Below the pieces are notes generated by a model. That model ran no database searches. It saw nothing but the letters and a program-made list of their open reading frames with translations, and was not told where the DNA came from. Position numbers and translations under genes: made by a program. A stretch of 64,000 nt of DNA, taken from NCBI RefSeq assembly GCF_003590835.1, contig NZ_QYUQ01000002.1:372001-436000 (forward strand). Reading direction: 5' to 3'. This DNA comes from Noviherbaspirillum sedimenti (GTDB lineage Bacteria; Pseudomonadota; Gammaproteobacteria; Burkholderiales; Burkholderiaceae_D). Shown piece by piece: positions 55,744 through 64,000 of this stretch; within the stretch, counting starts at the first letter, position 1, and the number at the start of each line of letters is the position of its first letter.

Positions 55744-57108
55744 ATGAGCGATACCGTATTTACCTACAGCCAGGAACAATTGCAACAACTCGCGCAGGAC
55801 GTATTGCGTTATGCAAAGGAAAAAGGCGCATCCGGTGCGGCGGTCGATATCAGCGAAGGCAGTGGCCTGGGGGTCACTGTGCGCAAAGGTAATATCGAAA
55901 CCATCGAGCAAAACAAGGACAAGGGTATCGGCGTCACGGTGTACATGGGGGCGGAAGGCCATATCCGCCGCGGCAATGCCAGCACCTCGGATTTTTCCCG
56001 GCTGTCCCTGCGGGCGACAGTGGAGGCCGCCTATAACATCGCCCGCTTCACCGCGGAAGACGATTGCGCCGGCTTGCCGGACGCCGATACGCTGGAAATG
56101 GCGCCGCTTGACCTGCAATTGTGCCATCCCTGGCTGATCGCGGCCGAGGAAGCCGCCGAACTGGCGCGGCGCACCGAGGCGGCGGCGTTTGCAGTCGACA
56201 AGCGCATCACCAATAGCGAAGGCGCCAGCGTGTATGCGCAACAATCGCAATTCATCTCCGCCAATTCACGCGGTTTCATGGGCGGCTACCCCTTTTCCCG
56301 GCACACGCTGTCGGTGGCGCCGATTGCCGGCAAGGGCGCGCACATGCAGCGCGATGACTGGTATTCCTCGATGCGCGACCCGGCCAGGCTGGCCGGGCCC
56401 GAAGCCATCGGCCGCTATGCCGCCGAGCGCGCGCTGGCGCGCCTGAACGGTCGCAAGCTCGATACCCGCAAATGCCCGGTATTGTTCGAGGCGCCGCTGG
56501 CGGCCGGCTTGCTGGGAGCCTTCGTGCAGGCGGTGTCGGGCGGCGCCCTGTACCGCAAATCGACTTTCCTGCTCGACACCCTCGGCCAGCCCGTGTTCGC
56601 ACCGCACATCCAGATCGTCGAAGACCCGCATGTGATTGGCGCGGTTGGCTCATCTCCTTTTGACGATGAAGGCGTCAAGACGCATCGCCGCGATGTAGTG
56701 CGCGATGGCGTGGTGCAGGGCTATTTCCTCTCCACCTATTCGGCGCGCAAGCTGGGCATGAAAACCACCGGCAACTCGGGCGGTTCGCACAACCTCAAGC
56801 TGTTTTCCACGCAGACTGCGGCGAACGACAACTTCAAAGGCATGCTGAAAAAAATGGATACCGGCTTGCTGGTGACCGAGTTGATGGGGCAGGGTGTCAA
56901 TTACGTTACAGGCGATTATTCGCGCGGCGCTTCCGGCTACTGGGTCGAAAATGGCGTGATCCAGTATCCCGTGGAGGAAATCACGATCGCTGGCAGCATG
57001 CGCGAGATGTTTGCGCAAATCGTCGCCATCGGCGCCGATACGCTGGTGCGTGGCACCAAGGAAACCGGCTCGATTTTGATAGAAAGCATGACTGTCGCGG
57101 GTAGTTGA
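55744..57108 (+). CDS. pmbA: metalloprotease subunit PmbA/TldE
   Basis: 454 residues. TldD/PmbA family; TldE/PmbA is the non-catalytic partner of TldD and in some bacteria processes microcins or degrades peptides. GVTVRKGNIETIEQNKDKGI, ISANSRGFMGGYPFSRHTLS and VNYVTGDYSRGASGYWVENG are typical. tldD itself is not in the window. Confidence 0.95.
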   Translation: MSDTVFTYSQEQLQQLAQDVLRYAKEKGASGAAVDISEGSGLGVTVRKGNIETIEQNKDKGIGVTVYMGAEGHIRRGNASTSDFSRLSLRATVEAAYNIARFTAEDDCAGLPDADTLEMAPLDLQLCHPWLIAAEEAAELARRTEAAAFAVDKRITNSEGASVYAQQSQFISANSRGFMGGYPFSRHTLSVAPIAGKGAHMQRDDWYSSMRDPARLAGPEAIGRYAAERALARLNGRKLDTRKCPVLFEAPLAAGLLGAFVQAVSGGALYRKSTFLLDTLGQPVFAPHIQIVEDPHVIGAVGSSPFDDEGVKTHRRDVVRDGVVQGYFLSTYSARKLGMKTTGNSGGSHNLKLFSTQTAANDNFKGMLKKMDTGLLVTELMGQGVNYVTGDYSRGASGYWVENGVIQYPVEEITIAGSMREMFAQIVAIGADTLVRGTKETGSILIESMTVAGS

Positions 57109-57281
57109 CACTTCGGCCTAGCTGCCATGTAACGATAATCGCTCTGCCAATGTTGCGTTGCGGTAGATGCCGGCGTTGCGATATTTTGAATTTCACAATA
57201 AACTTCCCTTGCATTTATTGCCAGTAAGAAACTCACAAGGTCGATGGCAAGCGATCTGTGAATCAAATTAAAGGAGACAAT

Positions 57282-58361
57282 ATGGAACGGCGGTCATTTC
57301 TGAAAAAAGCAGCGGTCGGTGCATCTGCTGGGGCGCTTGCCGCACCGGCGCTGGCGCAATCGCAACCGACAATCAACTGGCGCCTGGCGTCGAGCTTTCC
57401 CAAATCGCTGGATACCATTTATGGTGCGGCAGAAACGTTTTCCAAGCGTGTCTCGCAACTCACCGGCGGCAAGTTCAATATCCGCGTATTCGCCGGCGGC
57501 GAAGTGGTGCCGGCGCTCCAGGTGCTGGATGCGGTACAAGCCGGAACTGTGGAAATGGGCCACAGCGCGTCTTACTACTACTTTGGCAAGGACCCGACCT
57601 TTGCCTTTGATGCGGCAGTGCCGTTCGGCCTGAATTCGCGCCAGCAGACTGCCTGGTTCGATCAGGGGGGCGGGCGTGAATTGACGCGCGAATTCTTCCG
57701 TGAATACGGCGTGATGAATTTCCAGGGCGGGAACACCGGCGCGCAGATGGGCGGCTGGTTCCGTAGGGAAATCAAGACGGTCAAGGATCTGAATGGACTG
57801 AAGATGCGCATCAGCGCGTTTGCCGGACGCGTGATGCAGCCATTGGGTCTGGTGCCGCAGCAGATCGCCGGTGGCGATATCTATCCGGCGCTGGAAAAAG
57901 GCACGATCGACGCCGCTGAATGGATCGGTCCCTACGATGATGAAAAGCTCGGCTTCAACAAGGTCGCGCCGTTTTACTACACGCCGGGCTGGTGGGAACC
58001 AAGCCTGCAGGTGTCCTTTTACGTCGGCATCAAGGAATGGGAAAAGCTGCCGAAGGAGTATCAGGCCGCCCTCGAAACCGCCACTTATGAATCTCATGTG
58101 GTGATGCAGGCAGAATATGATGCCCGCAATCCGGTCGCACTGGCGCGCATGTTGAAACAGGGCGTGAAGCTGCGCGCCTTTTCCAAGGAAATCATGGAGG
58201 CGTGCTCGAAGTCCGCTACAAGCTTCATGGAAGAAGAAGCATCCAAGAACGCGAAGTTCAGGAAAATTTACGAGCCATGGAAACGGTTCCGCCAGGACCA
58301 GAATCAGTGGTTCTCGGTGGCTGAATCGACCATGCAGAACTTCATGATCAGCCGCAAATAA
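57282..58361 (+). CDS. dctP: TRAP transporter solute-binding protein DctP, copy 1
   Basis: 359 residues from the ATG at 57282 (AAAGGAGACAAT upstream). Twin-arginine-like signal (ERRSFLKKAAVGASAG, cleavage after LAQ). DctP fold with the ligand-contacting Arg in LKMRISAFAGR and QMGGWFRREI. Belongs to the subgroup with MERRSFLKK starts often called TRAP 'mannitol/chloroaromatic-type' receptors; the ligand cannot be read but a carboxylate is expected. A close paralog follows. Confidence 0.93.
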   Translation: MERRSFLKKAAVGASAGALAAPALAQSQPTINWRLASSFPKSLDTIYGAAETFSKRVSQLTGGKFNIRVFAGGEVVPALQVLDAVQAGTVEMGHSASYYYFGKDPTFAFDAAVPFGLNSRQQTAWFDQGGGRELTREFFREYGVMNFQGGNTGAQMGGWFRREIKTVKDLNGLKMRISAFAGRVMQPLGLVPQQIAGGDIYPALEKGTIDAAEWIGPYDDEKLGFNKVAPFYYTPGWWEPSLQVSFYVGIKEWEKLPKEYQAALETATYESHVVMQAEYDARNPVALARMLKQGVKLRAFSKEIMEACSKSATSFMEEEASKNAKFRKIYEPWKRFRQDQNQWFSVAESTMQNFMISRK

Positions 58362-58385
58362 ACAGGAATTTTTACTTCAATATGG

Positions 58386-58420
58386 AAAAGCCCGTATGGC
58401 CGCAAGCCTAGCGGGCTTTT
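58386..58420 (+). terminator. terminator between the two dctP genes
   Basis: AAAAGCCCG and CGGGCTTTT close a loop of about 17 bases, 24 bases after the first gene's stop. T-rich sequence follows. Confidence 0.8.
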
Positions 58421-58541
58421 GTTTGATATTGATGCGGCGCGATATGGGTTTCGGTTGCGGGGTACATGACACTGCCTCTACAATTCGCGTTGTGATAAAG
58501 CAATTTCACCGTCTTTAAAATTTAATCCTTGAGGAGATCAT

Positions 58542-59621
58542 ATGGAACGTCGTTCCTTTCTAAAAAAAGCGGCGGTTGGTGCATCGGTTGCGGGCGTGGC
58601 AGCGCCTGCACTGGCGCAAGCGCAACCGACGATCAATTGGCGCCTGGCTTCGAGCTTTCCAAAATCCCTGGATACGCTATATGGAACTGCCGAGGTGTTT
58701 TCCAAGCGTGTTTCGCAATTGACAGGCGGTAAATTCAATATCCGCGTGTTTGCGGGCGGTGAAATCATTCCTGCACTGCAGGTCGTTGATGCAGTCCAGG
58801 CCGGCACCATCGAGATGGGGCATACCGCTCCGTACTATTATTTCGGCAAGGATTCGACATTTGCATTCGACTGCGCCGTTCCCTTCGGCATGAATTCCCG
58901 TCAGCAGACCGCCTGGATGAACCAGGGCGGCGGTATGGAACTGATGCGCGACTTTTACAAGGACTACGGCATCGTCAATTTCCTGGGCGGGAATACCGGC
59001 GCGCAAATGGGCGGCTGGTTCCGCAAGGAGATCAAGACGCTGAATGACATCAAAGGCTTGAAGATGCGCATCAGCGCATTTGCCGGCAAGGTCATGGCGC
59101 CGTTGGGTCTGGTGCCGCAGCAATTGGCGGGCGCAGATATTTATCCTGCTCTGGAAAAAGGCACGCTTGACGCGGTCGAATGGACCACGCCGTACGACGA
59201 TGAAAAGCTCGGCTTCCACAAGGTCGCGCCTTACTACTATGCACCCGGCTGGTGGGAAGCGGGCGCGCAGCTCTCATTCTATGTCGGCATTAAAGAGTGG
59301 GAAAAGCTGCCGAAGGAATACCAGCATGCGATTGAAGCCGCGTCATTTGAAGCGCATGTCACGATGCAGGCCGAATACGATGCGAAGAATCCGGCTGCGC
59401 TGGCACGACTGATCAAGAGCGGCGCCAAGCTGCGTTTCTTCTCCAAAGAGATCATGGAAGCCGCTTACAAGGCTGCAATGCAGACAATGGAAGAGGAAGC
59501 CGCCAAGAATGCGAAATTCAAGAAGATTTATGAACCGTACAAGCGTTTCCAGCGTAACCAGAACCAATGGTTCTCGGTGGCTGAAGCGCCGATGCAAAAC
59601 TTCATGGTCAGTCGCAAGTAA
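58542..59621 (+). CDS. dctP: TRAP transporter solute-binding protein DctP, copy 2
   Basis: 359 residues, same length and colinear with copy 1, with most residues identical (for example NWRLASSFPKSLDT, GGKFNIRVFAGGE, KMRISAFAG, PGWWE). Twin-arginine-like signal again. GAGGAG upstream of the ATG. Differences cluster around the middle (MNQGGGMELMRDFYKDYG versus the other copy's equivalents), which may alter ligand preference. Its own terminator follows. Confidence 0.93.
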   Translation: MERRSFLKKAAVGASVAGVAAPALAQAQPTINWRLASSFPKSLDTLYGTAEVFSKRVSQLTGGKFNIRVFAGGEIIPALQVVDAVQAGTIEMGHTAPYYYFGKDSTFAFDCAVPFGMNSRQQTAWMNQGGGMELMRDFYKDYGIVNFLGGNTGAQMGGWFRKEIKTLNDIKGLKMRISAFAGKVMAPLGLVPQQLAGADIYPALEKGTLDAVEWTTPYDDEKLGFHKVAPYYYAPGWWEAGAQLSFYVGIKEWEKLPKEYQHAIEAASFEAHVTMQAEYDAKNPAALARLIKSGAKLRFFSKEIMEAAYKAAMQTMEEEAAKNAKFKKIYEPYKRFQRNQNQWFSVAEAPMQNFMVSRK

Positions 59622-59649
59622 TTAATTAAAGCAATTCGAAGACTTCGGT

Positions 59650-59686
59650 AACCCGCAGCGCGAAAGCCCTGCGGGTTATTTTTTGT
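59650..59686 (+). terminator. terminator of the second dctP
   Basis: AACCCGCAG and CTGCGGGTT form a stem, followed by ATTTTTT, about 30 bases after the stop. Confidence 0.85.
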
Positions 59687-59709
59687 GCCCCTGATTAGTT
59701 GATCGGCAT

Positions 59710-59739
59710 AAAAAAACCCGCATGCAATGCATGCGGGTT
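59710..59739 (-). terminator. terminator of dctM
   Basis: AAACCCGCATGC and GCATGCGGGTTT form a perfect stem; on the minus strand a T-run (complement of the A-run at 59710) follows. It terminates the dctQM transcript. Confidence 0.85.
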
Positions 59740-59763
59740 TCAAGGGTTGACGACAATGCGGGA

Positions 59764-61467
59764 TTATTTTTTATCGTCTTCAGTGGAGAAGTGCAGTTGC
59801 GGCGCTTCTTCATCTCCCTGCCGGTTTTCTTCGCTCATCGGACTCTCGATCACTAAGCCTTCGGACGGTGTCGAGGCAACGCCTTTGTCAAGCAGGCCGG
59901 TAACCATTTGCGGGAATGCGATGACGAGCACGACCATGATGATTTGCAGTCCGACCCAGGGCAAGGCTCCCCAATAAATATCCGAGCTTTTTACTTCTTT
60001 CGGTGCTACGCCGCGCAAATAGAACAAGGCAAAACCGAAGGGCGGATGCATGAAGGAGGTTTGCATATTTACGCAAAGCATGACGCCAAACCAGACCAAG
60101 GCAGCCGGTGCCGCTGCTTCCACACTTCCCATGCTTTCGACCAGTACAGGTGTCAGGACTTTTTGCGCAACCGGAGCAATCATTGGCACGACAATGAAGG
60201 CAATTTCAAAGAAATCGAGGAAAAACGCCAGGAAAAATATGAAAAGGTTCACAACAATTAAGAACCCAATCCAACCGCCGGGAAGCGAGGCGAATAAATG
60301 TTCGACCCAGAGGCCGCCGTCGACTCCCAGAAACACGACTGAAAAACATGTGGAGCCGATCAGAATGAAGACAACCATCGACGTCAGACGCATGGTTGAT
60401 TGATAGCCCTGCACAATCAGATCATGCAATTCGCGCATGCGGCTTGCGCGAATCAGCAGCCAGACAATGACCAGGTAGACGACCACCAATGCGGCTCGCA
60501 AGAATGGCATGGCGGCTGCGCTGACACCAATTTCCGTCGTATAAAAAAGCGCCCCGATGAGGGCTGCTGCAGCCAGGCAGAGCATGCCGGCACGAAACAC
60601 AATCTTGTCCCTGCGCGTGAATTCCTTGCTACGCAAGACGGCAAGGATCACTGCGCCAAGTGCTCCCATTGCGCCCGATTCCGTCGGCGTGGCAATGCCA
60701 AGCATCATTGTTCCCAGCACCATAAAAATCAGTACTGCGGAAGGAATGATGCCTCGCAAGCATTTTTTCCAGAGCGTCCAGCCGTGCAATGTCCGTGCTT
60801 CTTTCGGCAGCGCAGGCACCCAGGCGGGTTTGATTCGCGACAAAATAAATGTGTAGAGCGCGAACAGGCTGATCTGCACCAGGGAGGGACCCCATGCGCC
60901 CAGGTACATGCTGCCGACGTCGGCACTTGCCGTGGGAGTTCTCAGCTGGTCTGCCAGAACCACCAGGACCAGCGAGGGTGGTACAAGTTGTGTGATGGTG
61001 CCGGATGCCGCAAGGACGCCCGTGGTGTAGCGCATGTTGTAACCGTAGCGCATCATCACCGGCAAGGAGATCATTGTCATCGTGATCACCTGGGCAGCGA
61101 CCGTTCCCGTAATCGCTCCCAAAATGAAGCCGACGATGATGACCGAATAGCCGAGTCCGCCCCGTATCGGACCGAACAACTGCCCCATCGAATCCAGCAT
61201 CTCTTCCGCCAGGCCGCACTTCTCAAGAATTGCGCCCATGAATGTGAAGAACGGGATCGCCAGCAGCAAGTCGTTTGCCAGGACGTTGCCGAATATCCGT
61301 TGCGGGACTGCCTGCAAATAATTAACGCCGAAAAAACCCAATTCAATTGACACGATCCCGAAGGCCAATCCAAGCGCGAGCAAGGAAAAGGCGACCGGGA
61401 ATCCGATCAGCATGAACAGCACCAGGCCGCCAAACATCAGTGGCGGCATATACTCGAGTGGAATCAT
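59764..61467 (-). CDS. dctM: TRAP transporter large permease DctM
   Basis: 567 residues with about 13 membrane segments, longer than the classic DctM (~430) as in the subgroup with an extra central hydrophobic region (~residues 270-370). Key stretches: GFPVAFSLLALGLAFGIVSI, AIPFFTFMGAILEKCGLAEE, AASGTITQLVPPSLVLVV and NLFIFFLAFFLDFFEIAFIV. It forms the ion-coupled permease with DctQ, fed by a DctP. Overlaps dctQ by 4 bases. Confidence 0.94.
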   Translation of the reverse strand: MIPLEYMPPLMFGGLVLFMLIGFPVAFSLLALGLAFGIVSIELGFFGVNYLQAVPQRIFGNVLANDLLLAIPFFTFMGAILEKCGLAEEMLDSMGQLFGPIRGGLGYSVIIVGFILGAITGTVAAQVITMTMISLPVMMRYGYNMRYTTGVLAASGTITQLVPPSLVLVVLADQLRTPTASADVGSMYLGAWGPSLVQISLFALYTFILSRIKPAWVPALPKEARTLHGWTLWKKCLRGIIPSAVLIFMVLGTMMLGIATPTESGAMGALGAVILAVLRSKEFTRRDKIVFRAGMLCLAAAALIGALFYTTEIGVSAAAMPFLRAALVVVYLVIVWLLIRASRMRELHDLIVQGYQSTMRLTSMVVFILIGSTCFSVVFLGVDGGLWVEHLFASLPGGWIGFLIVVNLFIFFLAFFLDFFEIAFIVVPMIAPVAQKVLTPVLVESMGSVEAAAPAALVWFGVMLCVNMQTSFMHPPFGFALFYLRGVAPKEVKSSDIYWGALPWVGLQIIMVVLVIAFPQMVTGLLDKGVASTPSEGLVIESPMSEENRQGDEEAPQLHFSTEDDKK

Positions 61468-62006
61468 TGAACGGGTCTTTCGTATTTGGCGTCAAGATGT
61501 GCTTTGCCGGCAAGTGCGGCGATGCGTTTGATCAGTTCTGAGATGCCTTGCAGTGCAAGCAGGGCAAATCCCAATGGGACGATCAACTTGATCGGGTAGA
61601 GCGGCAGTCCGCCGGCATTGGAGGATTGCTCGAGAATTCCCCAGGAAGGAAGAAACAGGGTTTTCCAGGAAAGCCAGGTAAACAGCAAACATGCCGGCAG
61701 CAGAAAGAAGATGACGCCGAGCGCATCGATGTAATGCTGAATGCGCTCGGATACATGGCCGTAGATTAAGTCGACGCGAACGTGTTCATTGCGCTGAAAG
61801 GTGTATGGAGCACCCAGCATGACGGCACCGGCAAACAGATACCACTGTAATTCCAGCGGCCAGTTGTTGCTCCAGTTGAAACCGTACCGGAGCAGGGCAT
61901 TGGCCGCGCTGACGATACAAGAAAGCAGAATCATGAGATTTGCCACTCGACCTATGGATTGGCCTAATGTATCGATCCAGCGAGATAGCCTTAAAAATGC
62001 TTGCAT
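61464..62006 (-). CDS. dctQ: TRAP transporter small permease DctQ
   Basis: 180 residues from the ATG at 62006 (AGGGGATATTC upstream); an in-frame start at 62096 would add a polar stretch unlike the family. Four membrane segments, including IVSAANALLRYGFNWSNNWP and FFLLPACLLFTWLSW. Coupled to dctM by an ATGA overlap. Confidence 0.9.
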   Translation of the reverse strand: MQAFLRLSRWIDTLGQSIGRVANLMILLSCIVSAANALLRYGFNWSNNWPLELQWYLFAGAVMLGAPYTFQRNEHVRVDLIYGHVSERIQHYIDALGVIFFLLPACLLFTWLSWKTLFLPSWGILEQSSNAGGLPLYPIKLIVPLGFALLALQGISELIKRIAALAGKAHLDAKYERPVQ

Positions 62007-62323
62007 GAATATCCCCTGTTGTTTATTGGCAACCAAGTCGTGCAAGGTGCCTGATTTATTTGCATGATTGGCAAGAAGATCGCGCAATGAAAGCACTTTA
62101 CTTGGCTGGCGTTCTCTACCTGCACTTTCAGCGGTCGGGCGAATGAGCTCGACATTCAGAACGGCGATGCCAAATAATATGCCTCCAATAGAAAAATTAT
62201 TGCAGCGAAACCGTTTATTTTTCTCGCAGCTAATCTTCCATCAATCTCATAAAGTATATGTCTTTTCAACGCTGGAAACAGTAGTTAAATGGCAGCGCGC
62301 AGCGGTTAACTTTAAGGATTGAA
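62007..62323. other. non-coding region between argH and dctQ
   Basis: 317 bases, clearly richer in A/T than its neighbours. It should hold the dctQM promoter (minus strand). The plus-strand ORF of 84 codons at 62068-62322 has no ribosome site or recognisable domain. I see no terminator for argH here. Confidence 0.45.
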
Positions 62324-63718
62324 TCAGCTGAGCTGAGCGCGCAGGCGGGCAATGGCCGCGCGGACCTGCTCAGGTGCGGTACCGCCGACATGATTGCGCG
62401 CTGCAACAGAGCCTTCCAGCGTCAGCACGGCATAGACATCGGCTTCGACCAGGTCCGAGAACGTGCGCAAGTCTTCCAGCGGCAGGTCGGCGAGATCGCA
62501 GCCGCGGTCGTCGCAACTGCGCACGGCGCGCGCCACGGCTTCATGGGCATCGCGGAACGGCAGGCCTTTCTTGACCAGGTAGTCGGCCAGGTCGGTGGCC
62601 GTGGCATAGCCCTGCAGCGCGGCGGCGCGCATGGCGTCCGGCTTGACGGTAATGCCGCGCGCCATGTCGGCGAAGATGCGCAAGGTGTCGGTCACGGTGT
62701 CGACGGTGTCGAACAAGGGTTCCTTGTCTTCCTGGTTATCCTTGTTGTAGGCCAGCGGCTGGCCTTTCATGAGGGTGAGCAGGGCGATCAGGTGACCGTT
62801 GACGCGGCCGGTTTTGCCGCGCGCCAGTTCCGGCACGTCCGGATTCTTCTTTTGCGGCATGATCGAGGAGCCCGTGCAGAAGCGGTCGGCGATGTCGATG
62901 AAGCCGACGCGCGGGCTCATCCAGATCACCAGTTCTTCGGACATGCGCGAGATATGGGTCATGACGAGGGCCGCGGCGGCGCAGAATTCAATGGCGAAGT
63001 CGCGGTCGGAGACGGCGTCCAGGGAATTGTGGCAGACGTCCTCGAAACCCAGGGTCTGCGCCACGCGGGCGCGGTCGATCGGGAAGGTGGTGCCGGCCAG
63101 AGCGGCGGCGCCCAGCGGCAGGCGGTTGACGCGGCGGCGGCAGTCGGCCATGCGCTCGGCGTCACGGCCGAACATTTCGACATAGGCCAGCATGTGGTGG
63201 CCGAAGGTCACGGGCTGCGCCACCTGCATGTGGGTGAAACCCGGCAGGATGGTGTCGGCATGTTGCTCGGCGAGATCGACCAGGGCCGTCTGCAGACCGC
63301 GCAGCAGGGCGACGATGTCATCGATGGCGGCGCGTATGTACAGTCGGATGTCCGTGGCTACCTGGTCGTTGCGCGAGCGCCCGGTGTGCAGGCGCTTGCC
63401 GGCGTCGCCGACCAGTTCGGTCAGGCGTTTTTCGATATTCAGGTGGACGTCTTCCAGGTCGAGCAGCCATTCGAAACTGCCGGCGGCGATTTCCGACGCG
63501 ATCTGCGTCATGCCGCGGCGGATGTCTTCCAGATCCTGGGCCGTGATGATGCCCTGGTGCGCCAGCATCTCGGCATGCGCCAGCGAACCCTGAATGTCGA
63601 ATGGCGCCAGGCGCTTGTCGAAAAATACCGAAGCAGTGTAACGTTTGACCAGGTCGGAGACGGGTTCGGAAAAGCGGGCCGACCAGGCTTCGCCTTTTTT
63701 CGAGAGTTGAGCTGTCAT
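62324..63718 (-). CDS. argH: argininosuccinate lyase
   Basis: 464 residues from the ATG at 63718 ([20 protein letters not shown]). Splits argininosuccinate into arginine and fumarate, last step of arginine synthesis. Fumarase-family signature [16 protein letters not shown], catalytic regions [15 protein letters not shown] and [15 protein letters not shown]. The frame stays open upstream to the window edge but that part is not coding. Confidence 0.97.
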   Translation of the reverse strand: MTAQLSKKGEAWSARFSEPVSDLVKRYTASVFFDKRLAPFDIQGSLAHAEMLAHQGIITAQDLEDIRRGMTQIASEIAAGSFEWLLDLEDVHLNIEKRLTELVGDAGKRLHTGRSRNDQVATDIRLYIRAAIDDIVALLRGLQTALVDLAEQHADTILPGFTHMQVAQPVTFGHHMLAYVEMFGRDAERMADCRRRVNRLPLGAAALAGTTFPIDRARVAQTLGFEDVCHNSLDAVSDRDFAIEFCAAAALVMTHISRMSEELVIWMSPRVGFIDIADRFCTGSSIMPQKKNPDVPELARGKTGRVNGHLIALLTLMKGQPLAYNKDNQEDKEPLFDTVDTVTDTLRIFADMARGITVKPDAMRAAALQGYATATDLADYLVKKGLPFRDAHEAVARAVRSCDDRGCDLADLPLEDLRTFSDLVEADVYAVLTLEGSVAARNHVGGTAPEQVRAAIARLRAQLS

Positions 63719-63845
63719 GATTGCGGTGGTGTTTTTACCCGGATGCGCAGCATAATGGCGCAGCTGCCGGATTTTTGAGGAATCCATCATTATAAAACAA
63801 GCGCGCCGATTCCCGCGTTGCGCGACACGACGACCCACCAAATTC

Positions 63846-64000
63846 ATGCCAGCCACCAGCGCCGCCTCTCCGCCGATCGAAATCGTGATCCCCGATTGCT
63901 GCAATATCGGTGTGGTTTTTCGCGCGCTGGTGGCGGTCAATGCCGCCTTTTTGGCCGGCATCCTGCTGCAGACCAGCGGTTGGCAGGCGGGTCTGTCCAA
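63846..64000 (+). CDS. sensor histidine kinase, AlgZ/LytS type (5' part)
   Basis: 51 residues to the window edge from the ATG at 63846. [20 protein letters not shown] followed by [20 protein letters not shown] matches the N-terminus of the FimS/AlgZ kinases found beside argH in betaproteobacteria, paired there with an AlgR-type LytTR regulator. Kinase domains lie outside the window, so the call is by context and N-terminal pattern. It is divergent from argH (127-base gap). Confidence 0.65.
   Translation, partial: MPATSAASPPIEIVIPDCCNIGVVFRALVAVNAAFLAGILLQTSGWQAGLS

Noticed and set aside
62068..62322. 84-codon plus-strand ORF between dctQ and argH
   Set aside because: No ribosome site, no domain, and it sits antisense to the expected dctQ leader.
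63719..64000. Upstream extension of the argH frame to the window edge
   Set aside because: Homologs start at [12 protein letters not shown]; the extension overlaps the divergent kinase gene and looks non-coding.

Overview
The window is a high-GC chromosomal segment of a betaproteobacterium, most likely of the Oxalobacteraceae (Herminiimonas / Collimonas / Herbaspirillum type). This rests on gene order and protein character: the run ndk-rlmN-pilW-rodZ-ispG-hisS-yfgM-bamB-der-hfq-hflX-hflK-hflC-hisZ-purA, the arginine-type EF-P with its EarP partner, and an argH followed by an AlgZ/LytS-like kinase. The family assignment is inference; no marker search could be run.

Layout. (1) 1-6909: an accessory cluster of exported caspase-clan proteins. 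A tight minus-strand operon encodes two DUF4384-like exported proteins, a caspase-DUF4384 protein, an OmpA-type peptidoglycan-binding protein and a large TPR-CHAT protease-like protein. A second CHAT protein, cut by the window edge, converges on it. (2) 7201-36871: mostly housekeeping: a Bax-inhibitor-like membrane protein, nucleotide metabolism (ndk, purA), tRNA and rRNA modification (rlmN, rlmB, tilS), isoprenoid synthesis (ispG), aminoacyl-tRNA synthetases (hisS, cysS), envelope biogenesis (yfgM, bamB, lpxH, accA), GTPases (der, hflX), the HflKC membrane complex, RNase R, cysE, two cyclophilins, a DNA glycosylase and aspartokinase. (3) 36961-41292: tRNA-Ser, then a bufferin-type metallophore operon (bufA1-bufB-bufC-DoxX) facing a SigF-like ECF sigma factor and its NrsF anti-sigma membrane protein. 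A good match to a SigF-type promoter lies in front of bufA1. (4) 41293-43425: a group II intron with a maturase/reverse transcriptase, next to the domain V remnant of another intron. (5) 43533-46493: NnrU, small hypotheticals and an orphan truncated VgrG. (6) 46688-57108: gltX, tRNA-Ala, tRNA-Glu, earP, efp, a bactofilin, purU, a glutathione reductase, an esterase, a MoaB/Mog-like protein, yjgA and pmbA. (7) 57282-64000: two tandem TRAP solute-binding proteins, convergent TRAP permease genes (dctQM), argH and the beginning of a sensor kinase.

Cross-cutting features: a family of palindrome-rich repeats beside tRNA genes, with a shared core and a covarying outer stem (near 24.4, 37.1, 43.4 and 48.4 kb). 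The most unusual candidate system is the exported caspase/CHAT/OmpA operon at the left end; the sigma-controlled bufferin locus is the second.
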